DNA from: JANMCE01 sp963791625
Lineage (GTDB): Bacteria > Actinomycetota > Acidimicrobiia > Acidimicrobiales > Ilumatobacteraceae
NCBI GenBank assembly: GCA_963791625.1
Contig: CAWBTA010000011.1
Location: forward strand, 1 to 5,110
Length of the DNA: 5,110 nt
Direction: 5' to 3'
Position 1 is the stretch's first letter. Every line of letters begins with the position of its first letter. The notes below the pieces were generated by a model that was not told where the DNA came from, made no database searches, and was given only the letters and a program-made list of their open reading frames with translations. This document shows positions 1 to 5,110 of the stretch, piece by piece. The translations under genes were made by a program, and so were the position numbers.

Positions 1-781
1 TTGTAGGGAAATTGGTCACCGCTATGGTGATCGTGTAAAACTGGCCGCTGGCACCTACAACCAGAGGACTTTGGCTGACGGTTTTGTCGACTTTCAGGAC
101 TGGTGGTAGTGCGAGCACCGTCAAAGTAACTGGCCCGGCAGCAGCCCCTTGAATAGGTGTTTGTACCGTAGTCACACCACTAACGCTATTTGGATTGCTA
201 CCTGGGGTTGTACTCGTCACTTGGACTTCGACAGTACAACCTCCCGGCGCTAGATTAGGCACCGTTAGATTTAATGCATTTAATCCAGATGCACCCATCA
301 ACAATGCGGGAGAATTAGTTACACCAGCACACGTGCCACCAATAGTGGTGGAGGCAACACTCATGTTAACAAGTGTGTCGGTGAAGTTAGCAGTATTTAA
401 AATCGTAGCATTAGCACTTCCAAGTGTAAATCTGATGATGCTAATGCCGCCACTCGGAATAATGGCAGGTAAAAATGTTTTCGAAATAGTTGGCGAAGTT
501 AGGGGAGGTGCAGTAACTATCAAATTCGCCGCCGCTGCCGCACTCGTGTTGGCGTTGGTCGAGGTCACGGTACCTGTGGTATTGGTTACACCGGGCGAAG
601 CCGCAACTACAGTACTCGTCACGTTCACACTGATACTGCAACTTGCCGTACCACTGATATTGAACGGCACAGTCGCTCCACTGATAGCTATTGATGTATC
701 GTTTGCCGCATTGCCAGCAGTCACTGAGCCACCACATGTATTGGTGAAAACTGGCGTACCAAACACCTTCATTCCAGCCGG
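1..781 (-). CDS. C-terminal-ward piece, partial: end of repeat F, repeat G, start of a DUF11-like domain
   Basis: I translated this frame by hand from base 781 leftward: 260 codons without a stop, running off the window at base 1. It opens with PAGMKVF, which completes the motif WSDIF-PAGM broken in the central piece. The first ATG inside it is at 770-772, but this is internal and lacks a ribosome binding site or signal peptide, so no separate start is proposed. Repeat F continues with FTNTCGG and GTASCSISVNV, then repeat G starts at 487 with ISKTFLP and carries FTDTL, GGTCAG and GGCTVEV. At base 97 the sequence changes to LKVDKTV followed by GQFYTITIAVTN, a more canonical DUF11 strand pattern lacking the K-x-F start. 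Proteins of this class often end with further DUF11 domains and a C-terminal sorting or anchoring segment, but nothing of that is visible here. Confidence 0.85.
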
Positions 782-2658
782 AAAATATCGCTCCATGCTA
801 CACCTGTAATCGCTTGCGTAGTTGACGGATTAGTAATTGTCAGCATCATGTTAGTCGCAGCATTCGCAACGACGGTCGAAGGATTAAAGCTTTTACTAAC
901 TGTAGGTGCAGCCAAGCGCACTGATAGTGGCGCCGTAGCTGCCGCAGTATTTCCCCCGCCGTTTATGGTATTTAAAAAACCTGCAGTCGGCGATGCGGGA
1001 ATGATGTTTGTATAGTCACCGGCCAAACTAGCTTTAACTTGAACAGTGATGGTACAACTACCGTTTGAGGGTATGGTACCTGCGGTTAATTGAATGCCAG
1101 CCGAGCCCACGACAAGGGCAGCACCCAAATTACTCAGTAGTGTACCGCTGCAACTGTTTGTGGTCGCGGTATTCGCCAGTGTCATTGCGCCTGGTATTGT
1201 GGGGAATGTATCAATGAATGTAGCGCCGGTTAGAGCTACTGAGTTGCTGTTTGAAAGCACAATCTGCAGGGTAGATATGCCAGTATTTGGCAAAATGGGA
1301 CTCGTTGAGAAAGACTTAGTGATAGTAGGTGAAGCCAGAACACTGATACTTGCGTTAGCTGCTGTGCCATTCGTTGCCGCTGCAGGCCCGGTTATGGACA
1401 AGCCCCCAACATCGATGGTGTTGGTTTTGAGGCCGACAGTCGTGCCAGTGACTGTCGCCGTTACGGTACATGAACCATTGGCCGGAATGGTACCTGCCAA
1501 TAAAGTAACCGTTGATCCACTTGCAGTCTTCGTGCCTACACACGTTCCACCTGGTGCCGATGCTATCAAACCAGAGGGTATATTGTCTATAAATGCAGCA
1601 CCCGTCATTGCAACGGTGGTGGGGTTGCTCAATGTTATGCTAAGCACCGCATTACCATTGGTTGGAACAGTAGCAACGCTAAACGCTTTACTGATATTTG
1701 GTCGTGCAACATCCAAAGTTGCACTTGTATTGACTGCATTAAAGCCTATGCTAGAACTTAAAGCTCCAGCACTTATAGTATTCGTGTAGCTGCCACTGGT
1801 AGCAGATTGCACGTTTACTCTTAAGGTACAACTTGCACCAGCAGCAAGTGTGCCCCCTGTAAAGGTCAATGTACCAGGGTTTGTTGCAATAGCGCTTGCT
1901 GTAGGGGTACCACCGCATCCAGTATTAGTTACGGTTGTTGCACTATTGACCAAACCACTGGGATAGGTATCTGTAAATGAAAGACCAGTGATAGCTATAC
2001 CGCTTACATTGGTCAATGTGATTGTCATGGCAGTCGGAGTATTAGCAGCAACAGTAGATACGGCAAAGGCTTTACTCACCTGCGGACTGGCAATTTGCAA
2101 TGTCGCTGCCGCTTGCGCGGTATTCGACCCGCCACTGGTGATGAGCGCACCCGCAGGTATCGTGTTCCCATAAGCTCCACCAGCAGGTGCTTGCACACGC
2201 ACGGTAATCGTACAAACGTTATTCGCAGGAATCGTGCCGCCTGTCAACTTAATGCCACTGCTACCCACAGTCAGTACGGCACCTGCCGTATCAGTCAATG
2301 TGCCGCCACAGCTATTTGTCGTAGTTGCGTCAAACAAGGTCATATTGCCCGGAGCTCCAGCGCCAGCGCTCGGGAAAAAATCATTAAAACTAGCACTGGT
2401 TAACGCGGCAGACGTAGGGTTTGCGAGCGTAATGGTCAATGTAGACACAGTATTTGGAGCGACTGTACTGGGGATAAAAGACTTACTCACAGACGGTGCT
2501 GGAGTCACAGTAAGTGTTTGACTTCCTGGCGCATTGGCACCTGCATTGTTGCTGGAAACTGCACCAGCAGGAATTGTGTTGATATAGCTTCCCGCTGCGC
2601 TGACACTAACATCAGCCGAGAATGTACAGGAGCCGGACGCGGGGTAAAGTAGCACCAC
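769..2658 (-). CDS. Central piece: end of repeat A, repeats B-E complete, start of repeat F (frameshifted continuation)
   Basis: This open frame of up to 629 codons continues the same protein in another frame. The leftmost possible start is a GTG at 2656-2658 with no Shine-Dalgarno and no signal peptide. It lies inside the overlap with piece 1, so it is probably not an independent gene. True homology begins at Ala7 (base 2640), directly following Pro704 of piece 1. It contains the end of repeat A (SGSCTFSADV, NTIPAGAV) and repeats B, C, D and E starting at piece residues 57, 194, 322 and 446. Repeat F starts at 587. Each starts with VSKSF, VSKAF, ISKAF, ITKSF or VSKSF, then a D-x-x-P motif (FNDFFP, FTDTYP, FIDNIP, FIDTFP), then a Cys pair. 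The frame is lost after WSDIF (622-626), and the final RLE and TGA are an artefact of the second indel. The role is structural repeat stalk, inferred; no binding or catalytic residues are recognisable. Confidence 0.85.
   Translation of the reverse strand: MVLLYPASGSCTFSADVSVSAAGSYINTIPAGAVSSNNAGANAPGSQTLTVTPAPSVSKSFIPSTVAPNTVSTLTITLANPTSAALTSASFNDFFPSAGAGAPGNMTLFDATTTNSCGGTLTDTAGAVLTVGSSGIKLTGGTIPANNVCTITVRVQAPAGGAYGNTIPAGALITSGGSNTAQAAATLQIASPQVSKAFAVSTVAANTPTAMTITLTNVSGIAITGLSFTDTYPSGLVNSATTVTNTGCGGTPTASAIATNPGTLTFTGGTLAAGASCTLRVNVQSATSGSYTNTISAGALSSSIGFNAVNTSATLDVARPNISKAFSVATVPTNGNAVLSITLSNPTTVAMTGAAFIDNIPSGLIASAPGGTCVGTKTASGSTVTLLAGTIPANGSCTVTATVTGTTVGLKTNTIDVGGLSITGPAAATNGTAANASISVLASPTITKSFSTSPILPNTGISTLQIVLSNSNSVALTGATFIDTFPTIPGAMTLANTATTNSCSGTLLSNLGAALVVGSAGIQLTAGTIPSNGSCTITVQVKASLAGDYTNIIPASPTAGFLNTINGGGNTAAATAPLSVRLAAPTVSKSFNPSTVVANAATNMMLTITNPSTTQAITGVAWSDIFRLE
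782..785 (-). other. Frameshift site 2: one missing T in a TTTT run
   Basis: On the coding strand GAT ATT TTC CGG CTG GAA TGA reads DIFRLE and stops at 769-771. Adding one T gives GAT ATT TTT CCG GCT GGA ATG, that is DIFPAGM. This matches the Asp-x-x-Pro-(S/A)-Gly motif in the other units (DNLPSGM, DTYPSGL, DNIPSGL). The frame entered is the one used by the N-terminal piece, so the two indels cancel. Confidence 0.88.
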
Positions 2659-4753
2659 TAAGAGTTAGAGTGGTACCGGAAACTGTCGCTGACACCGCTC
2701 CACTTGGGCAATTAGTCGTAACATTGGCTGGGCTCGCAATCACCATACCACTGGGCAAATTATCTGTGACACCAGCGCCTGTGATTGAGGTAGCGTTTGG
2801 ATTGGTCAACGTCACAGTCAAAGTTGATTTACCACCTGCACCGATGCTAGATGGCAGAAAAGTTTTAGCGACTGCAGGACCCACAAGCCCGCTATTGACT
2901 GCTGATACGATAATTGACGTACCTGGTCCAGCCCCATCTGGATCAATGGTAGCTATGTTATTGATGTTACCGCCAGTTGTCACAACGACACTGAATTGGA
3001 TTGTCGCTGCACTGCCAAAAGCAATGACACCCGGGGATTGCCCGGCACTATTGACCAACGCCGCTGTAGCAAAGGGCATCGTGCCCCCAACTCCGTCTGT
3101 CACGCTGACACCGTTTAGTTTAGTACTGCCAATAACGTATGCAGTGCCCGCTGGAATTGGGTCTGCTAAAGTCGTCCCAGATGTATTTAGCTGCCCTGAA
3201 TTGGGTATGTAAATAGTATAAGTGGCGGTTTGCCCGCCAACCAAAGCACCTGTGGGCGAAACTGATTTGACAGGCTCTAATCGTGCCGCTGGAGTGGTAA
3301 TTGAATTGGTTGTTACACTGCCGGGTTGTGCTATGACCCCAGCACAGGCTACATAGGTGTAAGTCCAATTTGCACTGTTATTGAAATTAGCCGGCGCAGG
3401 AGAAGCGGGTAAGGACACAACACTGACATCGAAACTCACGGTAACAACCGCACCAACAGGCACATTTCCGACATTAATGCCTGTCGAAGGATCTGCGCCG
3501 GGTTGCACAGTACCGTTGATAGTCACGCTATTGGGTACAAGTACCATGCCGGCTGGGATGTTATCGAAAAACCTGACATTATTCGCGACACCATTGCCCG
3601 CCGTGTTGTCTAAATTAACGGTGTAACGCAAGGTGTCTCCAGCAAAAGTCGAGGTCTTGTTGACTGATTTGGCAGAAACTGGAAACACTGGCGATGTAAC
3701 GTTAATTTGCAAAGCTAGTGCATTGATGGCAAAATTATCACCGGTGGTCTGGCCTTGAGCAAAAGCCGTCGTTTGCGAGTTAATCAGCTTCGTAGAGGCA
3801 TCTACATTGGTTATGTCATAGCCCTGTCTAACACCGACTGTGTTACCACCTACAGGCTGATTCGCAGTACCGAAAGTTCCCAAAGTATTCAAGGTACCTG
3901 TATCACCATTGATCTGGCTTGCAAAAAAATTAGTCGCAAGATTGTTGGGTCCGGATAGCTGATTAGCCACACCAAGTGTAGAACTTGGACCAAACAGCAT
4001 TTGATCTCCAAGAACAGCAGAATCACCTTCAATTGAACTCACCAGTAACCGCCCATTAACAGGACCATTAACAGGAGTACAAAAACCACTAACTGATGCA
4101 GGGGTGGCACCAGCTTGCTCCGCACCAACAAAAATAGTTAGATTACGTGCAACTTGGGCTGGATCGGCATAAGCAACAGCTAATGTCCAACCGGCGCCAT
4201 CGGTAGAGCCTGAAGCTAATGTGCCAGGAACACCACCTACCGTGTAAGTGCCTGCGCCACCAAGCTGCACTAGACCCGTCACATTGGCAGAACGTGTGTA
4301 GTACGTGCCTGAATTACCATCTGTACTTCGATTACTGGCAATTGAATAATTACCAAGTGGCGTCGTAAAACTGACATTACCATTTAGCGTCGCCAGCGTA
4401 TTCGTGCCAATGGAACCTGACCATATCAACTCAGCATAAAGCACAGTGGCACCAGCAGGCACACTGAGAACTGCTTTTGAGTTGTTAAGCAAATAATTAG
4501 ATGTTGTACCAATAGGATAGCCAGCAACGGCTGTCCCTAGGTTGGCCGCGACATAGGCACCGCCAGTGCCTGAAGTCCCAGTACTTTGCAAAACTAGCGT
4601 ATTGCCAGTAAAGGTGACTGCACCTTTTTGAATGGTGTTATAGACCTGTACATAAGCTGCTTGTGCGGTTGGAATCGCTAACAGACAAAGCAGCAGTAAC
4701 GCTTGCGAAATTTGCAAACAGGCAAATTTGATTTTTTTAATACTTGTTGACAT
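2612..4753 (-). CDS. N-terminal piece: signal peptide, beta-rich domain, two DUF11 domains and start of repeat A
   Basis: This 713-codon frame encodes the exported N-terminal part of the repeat protein. Residues 1-32 form a Sec signal peptide: Lys at 6, 7 and 9, a hydrophobic core with LLLLCLL at 19-25, and an AQA cleavage site after residue 32. Residues 33-352 are a beta-rich domain with YAELIWSGS (106-114) and GAGWTLAVAYADP (186-198), motifs I associate with the N-terminal domain preceding DUF11 repeats in other surface proteins. DUF11 domain 1 (about 357-492) has GDTLRYTVNLDNTAGNG and FFDNIPAGM; DUF11 domain 2 (about 494-626) has GGQTATYTIYIPNSG and LADPIPAGT. Repeat A starts at 627 with AVAKTF. 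True homology ends at Pro704; the last nine residues are a frameshifted tail ending in TGA. The ATG is the only plausible start: an in-frame TAA lies five codons upstream (4766-4768) and the signal peptide begins right there. Mature Cys residues are only 225, 470 and 682. Confidence 0.9.
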   Translation of the reverse strand: MSTSIKKIKFACLQISQALLLLCLLAIPTAQAAYVQVYNTIQKGAVTFTGNTLVLQSTGTSGTGGAYVAANLGTAVAGYPIGTTSNYLLNNSKAVLSVPAGATVLYAELIWSGSIGTNTLATLNGNVSFTTPLGNYSIASNRSTDGNSGTYYTRSANVTGLVQLGGAGTYTVGGVPGTLASGSTDGAGWTLAVAYADPAQVARNLTIFVGAEQAGATPASVSGFCTPVNGPVNGRLLVSSIEGDSAVLGDQMLFGPSSTLGVANQLSGPNNLATNFFASQINGDTGTLNTLGTFGTANQPVGGNTVGVRQGYDITNVDASTKLINSQTTAFAQGQTTGDNFAINALALQINVTSPVFPVSAKSVNKTSTFAGDTLRYTVNLDNTAGNGVANNVRFFDNIPAGMVLVPNSVTINGTVQPGADPSTGINVGNVPVGAVVTVSFDVSVVSLPASPAPANFNNSANWTYTYVACAGVIAQPGSVTTNSITTPAARLEPVKSVSPTGALVGGQTATYTIYIPNSGQLNTSGTTLADPIPAGTAYVIGSTKLNGVSVTDGVGGTMPFATAALVNSAGQSPGVIAFGSAATIQFSVVVTTGGNINNIATIDPDGAGPGTSIIVSAVNSGLVGPAVAKTFLPSSIGAGGKSTLTVTLTNPNATSITGAGVTDNLPSGMVIASPANVTTNCPSGAVSATVSGTTLTLSGATLPRVRLLYILG
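2641..2644 (-). other. Frameshift site 1: one extra C in a CCCC run
   Basis: On the coding strand the codons read ACT TTA CCC CGC GTC, giving TLPRV and a TGA at 2612-2614. Dropping one C gives TTA CCC GCG TCC GGC TCC TGT, that is LPASGSC. This matches the equivalent segment of the other repeats (TIPANNVC, TIPANGSC, TIPSNGSC). The exact restoration of a conserved motif pins the indel to this run or the immediately adjacent bases. Confidence 0.88.
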
Positions 4754-4768
4754 ATCTTTTTTTACTTA
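4754..4768 (-). promoter_or_regulatory. Start region without a clear Shine-Dalgarno; upstream in-frame TAA fixes the start
   Basis: The bases just before the ATG are TAAGTAAAAAAAGAT on the coding strand. The only purine-rich element is A7 followed by GA, a poor match to GGAGG. The in-frame TAA at 4766-4768 excludes any longer N-terminus. Initiation may rely on the unstructured A-rich leader; this is inference. Confidence 0.5.
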
Positions 4769-4805
4769 GTAAATCTCTATGAATTTTTGCCAATTGGACT
4801 GAACC

Positions 4806-4833
4806 GTTATATTGGTCTTAACTTTAATGACAA
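4806..4833 (-). promoter_or_regulatory. Predicted sigma70 promoter of the repeat protein gene
   Basis: On the minus strand a -35 box TTGTCA (4828-4833, five of six consensus bases) is followed by a 16-bp spacer and a -10 box TATAAC (4806-4811, five of six). There is no extended -10 TG. Transcription would start near 4799, giving a leader of about 46 nt before the ATG at 4753. Position, orientation and lack of any intervening gene support it; AT-rich DNA makes chance matches common, so it remains a prediction. Confidence 0.55.
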
Positions 4834-4930
4834 CTGGAGTCTAATTTTGACTTTTAGCAGCATTAAGTTTTGTAAATGCCATTTTAAAATTTCTGAACCA
4901 CTAATCATCAAATATTTATTTAAATTCCGC

Positions 4931-4972
4931 GTGAAACCAGTAAATAATTGGTTTAATTTACTTTTTTTTCAC
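4931..4972. repeat. Cluster of overlapping short inverted repeats with a T8 tract
   Basis: Three 6-bp inverted repeats share 42 bp on the + strand: GTGAAA (4931-4936) with TTTCAC (4967-4972), AAACCA (4934-4939) with TGGTTT (4949-4954), and GTAAAT (4940-4945) with ATTTAC (4956-4961). A run of eight T lies at 4962-4969. The arms are mutually exclusive or nested. It could be an operator-like site upstream of the promoter, or a weak terminator for + strand transcription, but the stems are short and AT-rich and no + strand gene ends here. Confidence 0.3.
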
Positions 4973-5042
4973 ATCTTTCTGTAAATAAACAACAATCAAT
5001 AAATTTCAATTAAATATGAGTACTTATGAATATGTGCCTAAA

Positions 5043-5108
5043 TCAATCAAAATAATGGGAGTGCGAAGTATTTAATTTTTTGAACTGATCGACCAGCATT
5101 GAGTAAAC
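5043..5108 (-). other. Possible C-terminal tail of an upstream gene, unrecognised
   Basis: Entering from the right edge on the minus strand, one frame is open for 21 codons (ending KKLNTSHSHYFD) to a TGA at 5043-5045. A second frame (ending KIKYFALPLF) stops at a TGA at 5047-5049. Either could be the end of a neighbouring gene, and both are short enough to be chance. No family was recognised and no strong terminator follows. Confidence 0.15.
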
Positions 5109-5110
5109 AA

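Larger units (their letters stand above)
98..2875 (-). repeat. Seven tandem protein repeats (A-G) of 124-141 residues with a conserved Cys pair
   Basis: Repeat starts on the minus strand (first base) are A 2875, B 2490, C 2079, D 1695, E 1323, F 900 and G 487. After frame correction they are 128, 137, 128, 124, 141, 138 and 130 residues long. Each unit has a start motif (V/I)(A/S/T)K(A/S/T)F, a strand ending LTN or similar, a conserved Asp in F-x-D-x-x-P, a first Cys in a (N/G)-x-C-x-G context, a TIPAN-like turn, and a second Cys in SC(T/S)(I/V/L/F). Most then have NTI-x-AGA. The Cys residues are separated by 26, 31, 28, 23, 31, 31 and 30 residues. Units B and E look closest to each other (TTNSC-x-GTL in both). 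The copies are clearly diverged at DNA level, so this is an old duplication. The fold is likely an Ig-like beta-sandwich (inference); the class is related to DUF11. Confidence 0.85.
1..4753 (-). pseudogene. Single giant DUF11-type exported repeat protein gene, split by two indels, C-terminus outside window
   Basis: This is the parent locus for the three coding pieces listed separately. The pieces abut or overlap slightly, lie on one strand, share the same composition and repeat family, and only the first has a start and signal peptide. Repeat A begins in piece 1 and ends in piece 2, and repeat F begins in piece 2 and ends in piece 3, so they were one gene. Removing one C at 2641-2644 and adding one T at 782-785 (coding strand) yields at least 1,584 residues without a stop. 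The likely role is a cell-surface or secreted structural or adhesive protein, inferred only from the architecture; no catalytic motif was seen. Whether it is a true pseudogene or a sequencing artefact is unresolved. The near-absence of other damage over 4.7 kb favours error or very recent mutation. Sure that it is one locus, unsure of its functional state. Confidence 0.75.
4769..5110. other. AT-rich upstream intergenic region
   Basis: This region is visibly richer in A and T than the coding part and is full of stops in all frames. It holds the predicted promoter (4806-4833), a perfect 10-bp palindrome ATTTTAAAAT (4881-4890) about 50 bp upstream of the -35 box, and the inverted-repeat cluster at 4931-4972. 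No tRNA, rRNA or riboswitch fold was recognised. Its right end may contain the last codons of a neighbouring gene, but this is unproven. Confidence 0.6.

Noticed and set aside
441..737. Minus-strand open frame of 98 codons rich in Trp, Cys and Tyr
   Set aside because: Wrong frame within the third piece; the frame with DUF11-type repeats (bases 1-781) is clearly the coding one.
195..809. Plus-strand open frame of 204 codons
   Set aside because: It lies wholly antisense to the repeat protein, lacks a ribosome binding site, and its hydrophobic V/A/P/L-rich translation is what the complement of Thr/Asn/Gly/Ala-rich codons gives.
1094..1789. Plus-strand open frame of 231 codons
   Set aside because: Antisense shadow of repeats C-E with the same compositional artefact as other + strand frames; no recognisable domain and no start signals.
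98..2875. CRISPR-like or DNA-level tandem repeat
   Set aside because: The periodicity is about 370-425 bp at protein-motif level only; the DNA copies are diverged and there are no short identical repeats with spacers.
2622..3212. Plus-strand open frame of 196 codons
   Set aside because: Antisense shadow of the second DUF11 domain and repeat A; no ribosome binding site and no family resemblance.
4934..4972. Rho-independent terminator on the + strand (AAACCA/TGGTTT stem then T8)
   Set aside because: The stem is only 6 bp with two GC pairs, the T run begins seven bases after it, and no + strand gene ends here.
4787..4984. Plus-strand open frame of 65 codons in the upstream region
   Set aside because: Begins with TTG, has no Shine-Dalgarno, overlaps the predicted promoter, and the translation is simply AT-rich codons (F, I, L, K, N).
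5016..5075. Plus-strand ATG frame of 19 codons (begins MSTYEYVPK)
   Set aside because: Very short, no ribosome binding site upstream, and nothing supports translation.

Overview
The window holds essentially one very large minus-strand gene plus its AT-rich upstream region. The gene encodes an exported protein of the DUF11 / Ig-like beta-sandwich repeat type. It starts at base 4753 and runs leftward off the window at base 1, so its C-terminus is not visible. The product is very poor in charged residues and rich in Thr, Ser, Ala, Gly, Asn and Val. It begins with a clear Sec signal peptide, as expected for a large surface or secreted protein.

As given, the gene is broken into three reading frames by two single-base indels in 4-base homopolymers. 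One is an extra C on the coding strand in a CCCC run (2641-2644). The other is a missing T in a TTTT run (782-785). They have opposite sign, so the frame after the second equals the frame before the first. Correcting both gives one continuous product of at least 1,584 residues, and each correction restores a conserved repeat motif exactly. Sequencing or assembly error is the simplest explanation. A real decayed gene cannot be excluded from the sequence alone.

Layout of the corrected protein: signal peptide 1-32; N-terminal beta-rich domain about 33-352; two canonical DUF11 domains about 357-492 and 494-626; seven tandem repeats of 124-141 residues (627-1552) that each start with a (V/I)(A/S/T)K(A/S/T)F motif and carry a conserved Cys pair; then the start of another DUF11-like domain (1553 onward) that leaves the window.

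Upstream, 4754-5110 is AT-rich. It contains a good sigma70-like promoter (TTGTCA, 16-bp spacer, TATAAC at 4806-4833) placed for a 5' leader of about 46 nt, no convincing Shine-Dalgarno, and a cluster of overlapping inverted repeats at 4931-4972. At the extreme right edge two short open frames end. One could be the tail of an upstream gene, but this is not supported further. No RNA genes, CRISPR arrays or insertion sequences were recognised.

Organism: the signal peptide and the DUF11 repeat style fit a bacterium. This (V/I)SK(S/A)F repeat class is familiar from large surface proteins of Beta- and Gammaproteobacteria, often ending in sorting tails. The taxon cannot be fixed from this window. 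No undescribed multi-gene system is visible.
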